From the NCBI RefSeq assembly GCF_900324475.1, contig NZ_LT992502.1, forward strand, positions 310,001-374,000: DNA of 64,000 bases. Direction: 5' to 3'. This document shows positions 17,654-27,889 of this stretch, piece after piece. This DNA comes from Enterobacter bugandensis. GTDB taxonomy: Bacteria; Pseudomonadota; Gammaproteobacteria; Enterobacterales; Enterobacteriaceae. The translations under genes were made by a program, and so were the position numbers. The stretch's first letter is position 1, and every line of letters starts with the position of its first letter. Below the pieces are notes generated by a model. The model was not told the origin of the DNA and made no database searches. It saw nothing but the letters and a program-made list of their open reading frames with translations.

Positions 17654-19066
17654 ATGGCAGGAAACAAACCCTTCAACAAACAGACTGAACCTCGCGAGCG
17701 TGATTTCCAGGTCGCAGGGTTAAAAGTCCCGCCGCACTCGATTGAAGCGGAACAGTCGGTGTTGGGCGGTTTAATGCTGGATAACGAACGCTGGGACGAC
17801 GTCGCCGAGCGTGTAGTGTCTGAAGATTTCTACACCCGTCCGCACCGCCATATCTTTACCGAAATGGCGCGCCTGCAGGAGTCCGGCAGCCCGATTGACC
17901 TGATCACGCTCGCGGAATCGCTGGAGCGTCAGGGGCAGCTGGACAGCGTCGGCGGCTTTGCCTACCTGGCAGAGCTGTCAAAAAACACGCCAAGTGCGGC
18001 GAACATCAGCGCTTACGCCGACATCGTGCGCGAACGTGCCGTCGTCCGCGAGATGATCTCGGTAGCGAACGAAATCGCCGAAGCCGGATTCGACCCGCAG
18101 GGCCGCACCAGCGAAGACCTGCTCGACCTTGCTGAGTCCCGCGTCTTTAAAATCGCCGAAAGCCGTGCCAACAAAGATGAAGGCCCGAAAAACATCGCCG
18201 ACGTGCTCGACGCCACCGTTGCGCGTATAGAGCAGCTTTTCCAGCAGCCGCACGACGGCGTGACCGGGGTGAACACAGGCTATGACGATCTCAACAAAAA
18301 AACGGCGGGTCTTCAGCCGTCGGATTTGATTATCGTCGCGGCGCGTCCGTCGATGGGTAAAACGACATTTGCGATGAACCTCGTCGAAAACGCGGCGATG
18401 TTGCAGGATAAGCCGGTGCTTATTTTCAGTCTCGAGATGCCCTCGGAGCAGATTATGATGCGTTCTCTGGCATCCCTGTCGCGCGTGGATCAGACCCGCA
18501 TCCGTACCGGCCAGCTCGACGACGAGGACTGGGCGCGCATCTCCGGCACCATGGGCATTTTGCTGGAAAAACGGAACATCTATATCGATGACTCCTCCGG
18601 CCTGACGCCGACGGAAGTGCGCTCCCGCGCGCGCCGCATCGCCCGTGAACACGGCGGCATCGGCCTTATCATGATCGACTACCTTCAGCTGATGCGCGTC
18701 CCGTCGCTCTCCGACAACCGTACGCTGGAAATTGCAGAGATTTCCCGCTCGCTCAAGGCGTTAGCTAAAGAGCTTCACGTGCCGGTAGTGGCGCTGTCGC
18801 AGCTTAACCGCTCCCTGGAACAGCGTGCAGACAAACGCCCGGTCAACTCCGACCTGCGTGAATCCGGCTCCATTGAGCAGGATGCCGACTTAATCATGTT
18901 CATCTACCGTGATGAGGTCTATCACGAGAACAGCGACCTGAAAGGGATCGCCGAAATTATTATTGGTAAGCAACGTAACGGCCCCATCGGTACGGTACGT
19001 CTGACCTTTAACGGACAGTGGTCGCGTTTCGACAACTATGCCGGTCCTCAATATGATGATGAGTAA
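17654..19066 (+). CDS. dnaB: Replicative DNA helicase DnaB
   Basis: Hexameric 5'-3' helicase of the replication fork, 470 residues. The N-terminal DnaG- and DnaC-interacting domain begins at PPHSIEAEQSVLGGLM. The RecA-like domain has Walker A ARPSMGKT (about residue 230) and Walker B LIMIDYLQLM, with the DnaB signature LSQLNRSLEQRADKRP and the arginine-finger region. No intein is present. alr starts 17 bases after the stop. Confidence 0.98.
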   Translation: MAGNKPFNKQTEPRERDFQVAGLKVPPHSIEAEQSVLGGLMLDNERWDDVAERVVSEDFYTRPHRHIFTEMARLQESGSPIDLITLAESLERQGQLDSVGGFAYLAELSKNTPSAANISAYADIVRERAVVREMISVANEIAEAGFDPQGRTSEDLLDLAESRVFKIAESRANKDEGPKNIADVLDATVARIEQLFQQPHDGVTGVNTGYDDLNKKTAGLQPSDLIIVAARPSMGKTTFAMNLVENAAMLQDKPVLIFSLEMPSEQIMMRSLASLSRVDQTRIRTGQLDDEDWARISGTMGILLEKRNIYIDDSSGLTPTEVRSRARRIAREHGGIGLIMIDYLQLMRVPSLSDNRTLEIAEISRSLKALAKELHVPVVALSQLNRSLEQRADKRPVNSDLRESGSIEQDADLIMFIYRDEVYHENSDLKGIAEIIIGKQRNGPIGTVRLTFNGQWSRFDNYAGPQYDDE

Positions 19067-19082
19067 TTTCTAAGGAATTCAA

Positions 19083-20162
19083 ATGCAAGCGGCAACTGTT
19101 GTTATTAACCGCCGCGCTCTGCGACACAACCTGCAACGTCTGCGTGAACTGGCGCCCGCCAGCAGGCTCGTTGCAGTCGTGAAAGCGAACGCTTACGGAC
19201 ACGGTCTTCTTGAGACCGCGCGAACGCTCCCCGATGCCGACGCCTTTGGCGTCGCCCGTCTCGAAGAAGCTCTCCGCCTGCGCGCAGGCGGCATTACGCA
19301 ACCGATTCTGCTCCTCGAAGGTTTTTTTGAAGCCTCAGATCTGCCGACCATTGCAGACCAGCAGCTGCATACGGCTGTCCATAACGAAGAACAACTGGCC
19401 GCGCTGGAAACGGCTGAACTGAGCGAGCCGGTCACCGTCTGGATGAAGCTCGATACGGGCATGCACAGGCTGGGCGTGCGTCCGGAAAACGCGGAGGCGT
19501 TTTATCAGCGTTTGTGCCAGTGCAAAAATGTGCGTCAGCCGGTCAATATCGTCAGCCACTTCGCCCGTGCCGATGAGCCCGAATGTGGCGCAACCGAGCA
19601 GCAGCTTGATATCTTCAACACCTTCTGCGAAGGCAAGCCGGGAATGCGCTCCATTGCGGCATCCGGCGGCATTCTGCTGTGGCCGCAATCCCACTTCGAC
19701 TGGGCGCGTCCGGGGATTATCCTGTATGGCGTTTCCCCGCTTGAGAATAAACCCTGGGGGCCGGACTTAGGCTTTAAGCCGGTGATGTCGCTGGTATCAA
19801 AGCTGATTGCCGTGCGGGAGCACAAAGCGGGCGAGCCGGTGGGTTACGGCGGTACCTGGACCAGCGAGCGCGACACGCGGCTTGGCGTGGTGGCGATGGG
19901 CTACGGCGACGGCTATCCGCGCGCGGCACCAACGGGCACGCCGGTGCTGGTCAATGGTCGTGAAGTGAAAATTGTCGGCCGCGTGGCGATGGACATGATT
20001 TGCGTGGATCTTGGGCCCGGCGCGCAGGATAAAGCGGGCGACGATGCGGTGATGTGGGGTGAAGGTCTGCCCGTCGAGCGCATTGCTGAGATTACAAAAG
20101 TAAGTGCTTACGAACTTATTACGCGTCTGACGTCGCGGGTGGCGATGAAATACATCGACTGA
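19083..20162 (+). CDS. alr: Alanine racemase (biosynthetic)
   Basis: PLP enzyme that makes D-alanine for peptidoglycan, 359 residues. The PLP lysine is Lys34 in [10 protein letters not shown], and the C-terminal domain holds the MGYGDGYPR segment with the conserved Tyr. The ribosome-binding site TAAGGA precedes ATG 19083. Directly downstream of dnaB and probably partly co-transcribed. An inverted repeat follows the stop codon. Confidence 0.97.
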   Translation: MQAATVVINRRALRHNLQRLRELAPASRLVAVVKANAYGHGLLETARTLPDADAFGVARLEEALRLRAGGITQPILLLEGFFEASDLPTIADQQLHTAVHNEEQLAALETAELSEPVTVWMKLDTGMHRLGVRPENAEAFYQRLCQCKNVRQPVNIVSHFARADEPECGATEQQLDIFNTFCEGKPGMRSIAASGGILLWPQSHFDWARPGIILYGVSPLENKPWGPDLGFKPVMSLVSKLIAVREHKAGEPVGYGGTWTSERDTRLGVVAMGYGDGYPRAAPTGTPVLVNGREVKIVGRVAMDMICVDLGPGAQDKAGDDAVMWGEGLPVERIAEITKVSAYELITRLTSRVAMKYID

Positions 20163-20169
20163 GCTTTAA

Positions 20170-20188
20170 CGGGATGCGATGCATCCCG
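20170..20188 (+). terminator. alr terminator
   Basis: CGGGATGC-GAT-GCATCCCG stem-loop, followed by CTTCTGTT. Confidence 0.7.
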
Positions 20189-20271
20189 CTTCTGTTAACA
20201 TCCCCTCGATCTTATTCCGCTTCCGGTTTATTGTTGAAAACCCTGCCTCATAATAATCCGGAGAACATCGC

Positions 20272-21465
20272 GTGTTTCAGAAAGTAGACGCCTACGCCGG
20301 CGACCCTATTCTCTCCTTAATGGAGCGTTTCAAAGAAGATCCTCGCAGCGATAAAGTGAACCTCAGCATTGGTCTGTATTACAACGAGGATGGCATCATT
20401 CCTCAACTGAAAGCCGTTGCCGAAGCCGAAGCACGTCTTAACGCAACCCCGCACGGTGCTTCGCTTTATTTGCCGATGGAAGGGTTAAACACCTACCGTA
20501 ATACGATTGCGCCGCTGCTGTTTGGTGCGGACCACGCGGTGCTCGCGCAAAAGCGCGTGGCGACTATCCAGACGCTGGGCGGCTCGGGTGCGCTGAAGGT
20601 AGGCGCAGATTTCCTGAAAAAATATTTCCCGGATTCCGGCGTGTGGGTCAGCGACCCGACGTGGGAAAACCACGTGGCCATCTTTGAAGGTGCGGGCTTT
20701 AAGGTCGAGACCTATCCGTGGTTCGACAGCGAAACCAACGGCGTGCGCGTCGAAGCGCTGCTGGAAAAACTGAACACCCTGCCGGCGCGCAGCATCGTGC
20801 TGCTGCACCCATGCTGCCATAACCCGACCGGGGCGGACCTCACCAATGCCCAGTGGGATGCGGTGATCGAGGTGCTGAAGGCACGTAATTTGATCCCGTT
20901 CCTCGACATCGCCTATCAGGGCTTTGGCGCGGGCATGGAAGAAGATGCTTACGCCATCCGCGCCGTTGCCAGCGCCGGGCTGCCAGCGCTGGTCAGCAAC
21001 TCCTTCTCAAAGATCTTCTCTCTCTACGGCGAGCGCGTTGGCGGTCTGTCCGTGGTGTGTGAAGACGCCGAAGCCGCGGGGCGCGTTCTCGGCCAACTGA
21101 AAGCGACGGTCCGCCGTATTTACTCCAGCCCGCCGAACTTTGGTGCGCAGGTGGTGGCGACCGTTCTGGGCGACGAACAGCTGAAAGCCACCTGGCTTGC
21201 GGAAGTGGAAGCGATGCGCAAGCGCATTCTGTCGATGCGTCAGGAACTTGTTAACGTGCTGAAAGAGGCGGTGCCGGGGCATAACTTCGACTATCTGCTC
21301 AAGCAGCGCGGGATGTTCAGCTATACCGGACTGAGCGCGGCACAGGTCGATCGCCTGCGTGACGAGTTCGGCGTCTACCTGATCGCCAGCGGCCGTATGT
21401 GCGTGGCGGGCCTGAATGCCGGCAACGTCCAGCGCGTGGCGCAGGCGTTTGCTGCTGTAATGTAA
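20272..21465 (+). CDS. tyrB: Aromatic amino acid aminotransferase TyrB
   Basis: PLP transaminase for the last step of tyrosine and phenylalanine synthesis, also active on leucine. It has 397 residues. The Schiff-base lysine is Lys247 in [16 protein letters not shown], with HPCCHNPTG upstream and the C-terminal Arg in ASGRMCVAG. The start is GTG at 20272, as in E. coli, with CCGGAGAAC ahead. I could not find a convincing TyrR box in the 109-base gap before it. Confidence 0.96.
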   Translation: MFQKVDAYAGDPILSLMERFKEDPRSDKVNLSIGLYYNEDGIIPQLKAVAEAEARLNATPHGASLYLPMEGLNTYRNTIAPLLFGADHAVLAQKRVATIQTLGGSGALKVGADFLKKYFPDSGVWVSDPTWENHVAIFEGAGFKVETYPWFDSETNGVRVEALLEKLNTLPARSIVLLHPCCHNPTGADLTNAQWDAVIEVLKARNLIPFLDIAYQGFGAGMEEDAYAIRAVASAGLPALVSNSFSKIFSLYGERVGGLSVVCEDAEAAGRVLGQLKATVRRIYSSPPNFGAQVVATVLGDEQLKATWLAEVEAMRKRILSMRQELVNVLKEAVPGHNFDYLLKQRGMFSYTGLSAAQVDRLRDEFGVYLIASGRMCVAGLNAGNVQRVAQAFAAVM

Positions 21466-21469
21466 ATGC

Positions 21470-21512
21470 TCACTAACCCAGCCCTCTCCCCGTGGGAGGG
21501 GGCTGGGGTGAG
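21470..21512. repeat. Family A intergenic palindrome (copy 2)
   Basis: CTCACTAACCCAGCCCTCTC pairs with the following GGGAGGGGGCTGGGGTGAG, a long stem with small interruptions, just after tyrB. Related to copies at 1103, 38947, 49752 and 56088. The remaining sequence to aphA is AT-rich leader. Confidence 0.8.
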
Positions 21513-21683
21513 GGCATCAGACCGCATAAACACGTCCCCCGGCACTTTGTGATCGTCTTCTTTTTATTCATCTTTATAAGTAAAAACTCCTTTCCTTCCC
21601 CTCCCGCCGGGGTTATGGTCGGATAGATTTTTGACCATCCACTCAAAATATAAAGATAACAAACTGAATATTCAGGGGAAAAT

Positions 21684-22397
21684 ATGCGCAAGATCACACT
21701 GGCGCTCAGCGCCGCCTGCTTATTGTTCTCGCTTAATAGCGCCGTCGTCGCGCGAGCTTCCGCACCGACGCCGCTTTACACCGGCACCACCGCCGCCATC
21801 CTTGCCGAGCAGGCACCCATTCACTGGGTTTCCGTGGCCCAAATCGAAAACAGCCTGATGGGCCGCCCACCAATGGCCGTGGGCTTCGACATTGACGATA
21901 CCGTGCTGTTCTCAAGCCCTGGCTTCTGGCGTGGCAAGAAAACATATTCTCCGGACAGCGAAGCGTATCTGAAGAACCCGGAGTTCTGGGAAAAAATGAA
22001 TAACGGCTGGGATGAGTTCAGCATTCCGAAAGAGGTGGCCCGCGCGCTGATCGCCATGCACGTTAAGCGCGGCGACAGCATTTACTTTGTCACCGGCCGT
22101 AGCCAGACCAAAACGGAGACCGTCTCCAAAACCCTGCAGGACGATTTTCAGATCCCGGCAGCCAGCATGAATCCGGTCATTTTTGCCGGTGATAAAGAGG
22201 GACAAAACACCAAAACCCAGTGGCTGGAGCAGAAAAACATCAAAGTGTTCTACGGTGATTCGGATAACGACATTACCGCGGCGCAGGATGTGGGGGCCAG
22301 AGCGATCCGGGTGCTGCGTGCCTCTAACTCGACCTATCGACCGCTGCCGATGGCAGGCAAGTTTGGCGAGGAGGTGATTGTTAACTCCGAGTATTAG
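21684..22397 (+). CDS. aphA: Class B acid phosphatase AphA
   Basis: Periplasmic phosphatase and phosphotransferase of the HAD superfamily, 237 residues, that dephosphorylates nucleotides and other organic phosphates. The signal peptide spans residues 1-25 ([13 protein letters not shown]). The HAD motif [15 protein letters not shown] carries the nucleophile and acid Asp pair, and [12 protein letters not shown] is motif III. ATG 21684 follows AGGGGAAAAT. A long stem-loop after the stop (22404-22442) separates it from yjbQ. Confidence 0.96.
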   Translation: MRKITLALSAACLLFSLNSAVVARASAPTPLYTGTTAAILAEQAPIHWVSVAQIENSLMGRPPMAVGFDIDDTVLFSSPGFWRGKKTYSPDSEAYLKNPEFWEKMNNGWDEFSIPKEVARALIAMHVKRGDSIYFVTGRSQTKTETVSKTLQDDFQIPAASMNPVIFAGDKEGQNTKTQWLEQKNIKVFYGDSDNDITAAQDVGARAIRVLRASNSTYRPLPMAGKFGEEVIVNSEY

Positions 22398-22403
22398 TTC
22401 TTG

Positions 22404-22442
22404 AGCGGCGGGTTTGATTCTTTTTTGAACAAATCCGCCGCT
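22404..22442 (+). terminator. Stem-loop after aphA
   Basis: AGCGGCGGGTTTG pairs with CAAATCCGCCGCT (one G-T pair) around a T-rich loop. The T-run follows only after GCGGG, so efficiency is uncertain. Confidence 0.65.
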
Positions 22443-22509
22443 GCGGGTTTTACCTTTCGCCTTCTTGCTGCACACTTAGAAAGATTCATCTTTCAGAACG
22501 GAGCAGCTC

Positions 22510-22926
22510 ATGTGGTATCAACAGACCCTGACCTTAAGCGCTAAACCCCGCGGGTTTCACCTTGTGACGGACGAAGTCATCGGGCAACTCCGCGACCTGT
22601 CGCGCGTCAAAACGGGTTTACTGCATCTGCTGCTTCAGCACACGTCAGCCTCCCTCACGCTTAATGAAAATTGCGACCCTACCGTCCGGTCTGATATGGA
22701 ACACCATTTCCTGAAGACGGTTCCGGACAACGCCCCCTACGAGCACGATTATGAAGGCGCAGATGACATGCCTTCGCATATCAAATCTTCTCTGCTGGGC
22801 GTATCGCTGATGCTGCCGGTTCATAACGGGCGGCTAATGCTGGGAACGTGGCAAGGGATCTGGCTGGGAGAACATCGCATTCACGGTGGTTCGCGTAAAA
22901 TTATCGCAACGCTACAAGGGGAATAA
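22510..22926 (+). CDS. yjbQ: UPF0047 family protein YjbQ
   Basis: Protein of 138 residues of the YjbQ/UPF0047 family; the E. coli protein has weak thiamin-phosphate synthase activity, and its main role is unknown. The family signature is visible: [17 protein letters not shown] near residues 38-54, and the [13 protein letters not shown]-terminal signature. Cytoplasmic. yjbR starts 2 bases after the stop, so they form a pair. Confidence 0.93.
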   Translation: MWYQQTLTLSAKPRGFHLVTDEVIGQLRDLSRVKTGLLHLLLQHTSASLTLNENCDPTVRSDMEHHFLKTVPDNAPYEHDYEGADDMPSHIKSSLLGVSLMLPVHNGRLMLGTWQGIWLGEHRIHGGSRKIIATLQGE

Positions 22927-22928
22927 AG

Positions 22929-23282
22929 ATGACAATTTCGGAGATACTTCAGTACTGCATGAGCAAGCCTGGCGCGGAACAAAGCGTTCACAGCGACTGG
23001 AAAGCCACGCAGATCAAAGTGGGAGACGTGCTGTTTGCGATGGTGAAAGAGGTTGAAGGGCGTCCGGCGGCGTCGCTGAAAACCAGCCCGGAACTGGCGG
23101 ACCTATTACGTCAGCAGCATGATGATGTGAGGCCGAGCCAGCACCTCAATAAGGCGCACTGGAGTACCGTTTATCTGGACGGCTCGCTGCCCGGCTCGCA
23201 AATTTACTATCTGGTGGATGCGTCCTACAAGCAGGCGGTTGAGCTGCTGCCGGAAGCGACCCGACAGCAGCTCTCCGTGTAA
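22929..23282 (+). CDS. yjbR: MmcQ/YjbR-family protein
   Basis: Protein of 117 residues with the CyaY-like double-wing fold inferred for this family. Typical features are the N-terminal PGAEQSVHSDW and the C-terminal YLVDASYKQAVELLP. Cellular role unknown. Follows yjbQ and ends 3 bases before the uvrA stop codon on the other strand, so the two transcripts converge without a clear terminator. Confidence 0.92.
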   Translation: MTISEILQYCMSKPGAEQSVHSDWKATQIKVGDVLFAMVKEVEGRPAASLKTSPELADLLRQQHDDVRPSQHLNKAHWSTVYLDGSLPGSQIYYLVDASYKQAVELLPEATRQQLSV

Positions 23283-23285
23283 CAA

Positions 23286-26108
23286 TTACAGCAACGGTTT
23301 AAGGAAGCGCGCGGTGTGCGAGGCTTCGCACTCTGCAACGGTCTCTGGCGTACCGGAGACGAGGATTTCACCCCCGCCGCTGCCGCCTTCCGGGCCGAGA
23401 TCGACAATCCAGTCCGCGGTTTTAATCACGTCAAGATTATGTTCGATGACCACAATCGTGTTGCCCTGATCGCGCAGCTGATGCAGCACCTCAAGCAACT
23501 GCTGGATATCCGCAAAGTGCAGGCCGGTGGTCGGCTCATCCAGAATGTAGAGCGTCTGGCCGGTACCACGCTTGGACAGCTCGCGCGCCAGCTTCACGCG
23601 CTGCGCCTCACCGCCGGACAGGGTTGTTGCTGACTGCCCCAGGCGAATGTAGGTCAGGCCTACGTCCATCAGCGTCTGCAGCTTACGCGCCAGCGCAGGG
23701 ACGGCGTCAAAGAACTCGCGCGCCTCTTCGATGGTCATGTCCAGCACTTCGTGGATGGTCTTGCCTTTGTATTTAATCTCCAGCGTTTCGCGGTTATAGC
23801 GCTTGCCTTTGCACTGGTCGCACGGCACGTAGATATCCGGCAGGAAGTGCATCTCAACCTTGATCACGCCGTCGCCCTGACACGCTTCACAGCGGCCGCC
23901 GCGCACGTTAAAGCTGAAACGTCCTGGCGTATACCCGCGCGAACGCGCTTCCGGTACGCCTGCGAAGAGTTCACGTACGGGCGTGAAGACGCCGGTATAG
24001 GTCGCCGGGTTGGAACGCGGCGTACGGCCAATCGGGCTCTGGTCGATGTCGATAACCTTGTCGAAATGCTCCAGCCCCTGAATATCGCGGTACGGTGCAG
24101 GCTCGGCCAGCGTCGCGCCGTTCAGCGCCGTCTGCGCAATCGGGAACAGCGTATCGTTGATCAGCGTCGATTTACCGGAACCGGACACGCCGGTAATGCA
24201 GGTAAACAGGCCAACCGGCAGCGTCAGGGTGACGTCCTTCAGGTTGTTGCCGCGCGCCCCTGTGAGCTTCAGCACTTTTTCCGGGTTCGCCGCGACGCGC
24301 TGTTTTGGCACTTCAATTTTGCGCTTGCCGCTCATGTACTGGCCGGTCAGCGACTCGGGCACCGCCATAATGTCCTTCAGCGTACCTTCCGCCACCACCT
24401 GGCCGCCGTGCACGCCCGCGCCCGGGCCGATGTCGATCACGTGGTCTGCGGCGCGAATTGCGTCTTCGTCGTGCTCCACCACGATTACCGTGTTGCCGAG
24501 ATTGCGCAGGTGGATCAGCGTGCCGAGCAGACGCTCGTTGTCGCGCTGGTGCAGGCCGATGGACGGTTCATCCAGCACGTACATCACGCCGACTAAGCCC
24601 GCGCCAATCTGGCTCGCCAGACGGATACGCTGGGCTTCACCGCCGGAGAGCGTTTCTGCCGAGCGGGAAAGCGTCAGGTAGTTCAGGCCAACGTTCACGA
24701 GGAACTTGAGGCGATCGCCGATCTCTTTCAGCACTTTTTCGGCGATTTTCGCACGCTGGCCGGAAAGCTTCAGGTTGTTGAAGAAGTCCATTGCGTGGCC
24801 GATGCTCATGTCTGAGATGGTCGGCAGCGCCGTGTTTTCCACAAACACGTGACGCGCTTCACGGCGCAGACGCGTGCCTTCGCAGGTGGCGCAGGAGCGG
24901 TTGCTGATGAACTTCGCCAGCTCCTCGCGCACCGCGCTGGATTCGGTCTCTTTGTAGCGGCGCTCCATATTGTGCAGCACCCCTTCGAACGGGTGGCGAC
25001 GCACGGAGGTATCGCCGCGATCGTTCATGTATTTGAACTCGATGTTCTCTTTGCCGGAACCGAACAGGATCACTTTGTGCACGTTCGGGCTCAGGCTCGC
25101 CCACGGCGCTTCAACGTCGAATTTGTAGTGCTCCGCCAGCGACTTCAGCATCTGGAAGTAGTAGAAGTTACGCTTATCCCAGCCGCGAATCGCACCGCCC
25201 GCGAGCGACAGCTCGGGGTTCTGGATCACGCGATCCGGATCGAAATACTGCTGCACGCCCAGACCGTCACAGGTCGGGCACGCGCCCGCCGGGTTGTTGA
25301 ACGAGAACAGGCGCGGTTCCAGCTCGCGCATGCTGTAGCCGCAAATCGGGCAGGCGAAGTTGGCGGAGAAGAGCAGCTCTTCCGCTTTCGGGTCGTCCAT
25401 GTCGGAGACCACGGCCGTGCCGCCAGAGAGTTCCAGCGCGGTTTCAAAGGATTCAGCCAGACGCGTGGCGAGATCGTCACGCACCTTAAAGCGGTCAATC
25501 ACCACTTCGATGGTGTGTTTCTTTTGCAGCTCAAGCTTTGGCGGATCGGACAGGTCACACACTTCGCCGTCGATACGGGCGCGGATATAGCCCTGGCTTG
25601 CCAGGTTCTCCAGAGTTTTGGTGTGCTCGCCTTTACGCTCTTTGATGATCGGTGCCAGCAGCATCAGGCGTTTGCCTTCCGGCTGCGACAGCACGTTATC
25701 CACCATCTGGCTCACGGTCTGTGCCGCCAGCGGGACATCGTGGTCCGGGCAGCGCGGCTCACCCACGCGGGCATACAGCAGACGCAGGTAGTCGTGAATT
25801 TCGGTAATGGTACCGACCGTTGAACGCGGGTTATGTGAGGTAGACTTCTGCTCAATAGAGATAGCAGGCGATAACCCTTCAATATGATCGACATCCGGTT
25901 TTTCCATCAGCGACAGGAACTGACGCGCGTACGCAGAAAGTGATTCGACGTAACGACGCTGTCCTTCGGCATACAAAGTGTCGAAAGCCAGTGAGGATTT
26001 GCCAGACCCCGAAAGCCCGGTCACGACGATGAGTTTGTCGCGAGGGATTATGAGGTTGATATTCTTGAGATTATGGGTGCGGGCGCCCCGAACTTCGATC
26101 TTATCCAT
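23286..26108 (-). CDS. uvrA: Excinuclease ABC subunit UvrA
   Basis: Damage-recognition ATPase of nucleotide excision repair, 940 residues. It has two ABC modules: Walker [17 protein letters not shown] (about residue 31) and [14 protein letters not shown] (about residue 640), each with an LSGGEAQR signature. Zinc modules with [16 protein letters not shown] and [16 protein letters not shown] are intact. The gene is complete and divergent from ssb, sharing a LexA box. Confidence 0.98.
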   Translation of the reverse strand: MDKIEVRGARTHNLKNINLIIPRDKLIVVTGLSGSGKSSLAFDTLYAEGQRRYVESLSAYARQFLSLMEKPDVDHIEGLSPAISIEQKSTSHNPRSTVGTITEIHDYLRLLYARVGEPRCPDHDVPLAAQTVSQMVDNVLSQPEGKRLMLLAPIIKERKGEHTKTLENLASQGYIRARIDGEVCDLSDPPKLELQKKHTIEVVIDRFKVRDDLATRLAESFETALELSGGTAVVSDMDDPKAEELLFSANFACPICGYSMRELEPRLFSFNNPAGACPTCDGLGVQQYFDPDRVIQNPELSLAGGAIRGWDKRNFYYFQMLKSLAEHYKFDVEAPWASLSPNVHKVILFGSGKENIEFKYMNDRGDTSVRRHPFEGVLHNMERRYKETESSAVREELAKFISNRSCATCEGTRLRREARHVFVENTALPTISDMSIGHAMDFFNNLKLSGQRAKIAEKVLKEIGDRLKFLVNVGLNYLTLSRSAETLSGGEAQRIRLASQIGAGLVGVMYVLDEPSIGLHQRDNERLLGTLIHLRNLGNTVIVVEHDEDAIRAADHVIDIGPGAGVHGGQVVAEGTLKDIMAVPESLTGQYMSGKRKIEVPKQRVAANPEKVLKLTGARGNNLKDVTLTLPVGLFTCITGVSGSGKSTLINDTLFPIAQTALNGATLAEPAPYRDIQGLEHFDKVIDIDQSPIGRTPRSNPATYTGVFTPVRELFAGVPEARSRGYTPGRFSFNVRGGRCEACQGDGVIKVEMHFLPDIYVPCDQCKGKRYNRETLEIKYKGKTIHEVLDMTIEEAREFFDAVPALARKLQTLMDVGLTYIRLGQSATTLSGGEAQRVKLARELSKRGTGQTLYILDEPTTGLHFADIQQLLEVLHQLRDQGNTIVVIEHNLDVIKTADWIVDLGPEGGSGGGEILVSGTPETVAECEASHTARFLKPLL

Positions 26109-26195
26109 TCACCTTTCCCGGTTGGAACACGGATTGCCTGGTTTGTTTGAAGGACAAACGGCTGTCAGAAACGGCTAATTATGACACAAAATGAC

Positions 26196-26211
26196 CTGTT
26201 TGAATATACAG
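26196..26211. promoter_or_regulatory. LexA box shared by uvrA and ssb
   Basis: CTGTTTGAATATACAG fits CTGT-N8-ACAG perfectly, 88 bases upstream of uvrA and 149 bases upstream of ssb, as in E. coli. Confidence 0.93.
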
Positions 26212-26359
26212 TATTGGAATGCATTTTCTGATTCACTGTGTAACAATGTTGAGTTCGCGGGAGAACTCTGGAACGTGCTACGCAACTATCAAAGTGCAGC
26301 ATGGAAATGGTACACTCGCGCGTTTACACTATTAAGAAACGTATTCAGGAGACACGAAC

Positions 26360-26890
26360 ATGGCCAGCAGAGGCGTAAACAAGGTGATTCTCGTCGGTAA
26401 TCTGGGCCAGGACCCGGAAGTACGCTACATGCCGAGTGGTGGCGCAGTTGCCAACATTACGCTGGCTACTTCCGAATCCTGGCGTGATAAAGCGACCGGT
26501 GAAATGAAAGAGCAGACCGAATGGCACCGCGTTGTGCTGTTTGGCAAACTGGCAGAAGTAGCCGGTGAGTATCTGCGTAAAGGTTCTCAGGTCTATATCG
26601 AAGGCCAGCTGCGTACCCGCAAATGGACCGACCAATCCGGTCAGGAAAAATACACCACGGAAGTGGTGGTGAACGTGGGCGGCACCATGCAAATGCTGGG
26701 TGGCCGTCAGGGCGGTGGCGCACCGGCAGGTGGCGGTCAGAACCAGCAGCAGGGTGGTTGGGGTCAGCCTCAGCAGCCGCAGGGCGGCAACCAGTTCAGC
26801 GGCGGCGCGCAGTCTCGTCCGCAGCAGCAGTCTGCTCCTGCTCCGTCTAACGAACCGCCAATGGACTTCGACGACGATATCCCGTTCTGA
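26360..26890 (+). CDS. ssb: Single-stranded DNA-binding protein
   Basis: Tetrameric SSB for replication and repair, 176 residues. The OB fold is residues 1-115 (starting [19 protein letters not shown]). A Gly/Gln-rich linker follows, and the acidic tip MDFDDDIPF that recruits partner proteins ends the protein. ATG 26360 follows CAGGAGACACGAAC. A strong terminator follows. Confidence 0.98.
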   Translation: MASRGVNKVILVGNLGQDPEVRYMPSGGAVANITLATSESWRDKATGEMKEQTEWHRVVLFGKLAEVAGEYLRKGSQVYIEGQLRTRKWTDQSGQEKYTTEVVVNVGGTMQMLGGRQGGGAPAGGGQNQQQGGWGQPQQPQGGNQFSGGAQSRPQQQSAPAPSNEPPMDFDDDIPF

Positions 26891-26908
26891 TCAACGGATG
26901 CTAAAACA

Positions 26909-26938
26909 AAAAACCCAGACATCGTCTGGGTTTTTTTA
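26909..26938 (+). terminator. ssb terminator
   Basis: ACCCAGAC-ATC-GTCTGGGT stem with A- and T-runs on both sides. Confidence 0.9.
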
Positions 26939-26950
26939 TTGCTGAAGGGA

Positions 26951-27232
26951 TCAGGTAATCACCATCGGCCAGTCTGGTGGGGTGTGGTTCATCGCCTCAA
27001 CCATCACCACTTTTATATTTTCCCAGACCGCGGCCATATCCAGCAGGGTAATGCCCAGCAGGCCCGTTGCGAACCAGCAGGCCGCGCCAAGCCCTAGCAG
27101 GGTACTTATGACGGCAAGACCCGCGTAGTCGGATTTACGAAACTGAATGTTCAGCGTGCTGGCTAAAAACATCAAAACCGCGCTCAACAAGGGCCAGCGC
27201 AGGAGAACCATGCTGGTAGTAATGGTTGCCAT
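26951..27232 (-). CDS. yjcB: Inner-membrane protein YjcB, unknown function
   Basis: Protein of 93 residues with two clear hydrophobic segments (about residues 5-23 and 35-66) and a soluble C-terminal tail ending PPDWPMVIT, matching E. coli YjcB. Of the two in-frame ATGs I chose the inner one (27232), because AGAGG is then 9 bases away; the outer ATG has AGAGG touching it. Converges with ssb. Confidence 0.88.
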   Translation of the reverse strand: MATITTSMVLLRWPLLSAVLMFLASTLNIQFRKSDYAGLAVISTLLGLGAACWFATGLLGITLLDMAAVWENIKVVMVEAMNHTPPDWPMVIT

Positions 27233-27889
27233 AAAACCCATCCTCTACAAAACAGACGAACTGAATGAAACAGTGTTTCTCGTTACACAATATGTGTGAA
27301 CTATATCACATTTGTTGATTTATTCGCCAGTGCCTGCGTAGCCAAAAAAGGGGATTTTATTACCCGGAAAAAAGAGCATGCGGTTCGGGACCGCCTTCGG
27401 ACAGGGGGGAGGCGGATCCACAACGCGCTGAGGTAATCCCGTCGGGTAAGTAGGGAAGAGCATCTGGAGGCAGAGAGACGGCCAGCCGTGCCGTTTTTAG
27501 GGGGCGCATTATTTTCTGATAATATTGTGGTGATGTCTGATTATTTATAAAACAACGAACAAAATATACCCGCAGAAATAGGATAAAACGTCACGTTGGT
27601 GTTGTACTTTTTTCATGCCGCCAGAAGTTTTGCTTAATCAGCGATCCTCTGTTGTGTTCTCTTCAAACCTCCCGTACGCGATGGATAATTATTTTCCTTA
27701 ATTAAAACGGAACGAATACTTACAGTTTAGCTTACGGGAAAATATTATCGTCATAACGAAATTTAAGATTTTTAATACTAAAAGTCAGTTGCTAACTTCG
27801 CATGATTCATGCAACGTAATCACCTGTTTAACAAAGCATCCGGCCTTCATTACTACAGGCGTACAACATGCAGGGATATAGGGCGGGAA
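27233..27889. other. Long intergenic region yjcB-pdeC
   Basis: 657 bases without a recognised gene. It holds the CRP site (27292-27313). A GC-rich structured stretch follows at about 27362-27500, with a GCGGT-TCGGG-ACCGC hairpin at 27380-27394 and an ACGGC/GCCGT hairpin followed by TTTTT at 27478-27498. The rest is an AT-rich 300-base stretch, a candidate H-NS-bound promoter for pdeC. The structured stretch could be a small RNA or an mRNA leader. Confidence 0.5.
27292..27313. promoter_or_regulatory. Consensus CRP site upstream of yjcB and pdeC
   Basis: ATGTGTGAACTATATCACAT contains a perfect TGTGA-N6-TCACA. It lies 60 bases before yjcB on one side and about 600 bases before pdeC on the other, so the regulated gene is unclear. 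Confidence 0.8.

Noticed and set aside
20163..20271. TyrR box before tyrB
   Set aside because: No TGTAAA-N6-TTTACA match good enough to report was found by eye.
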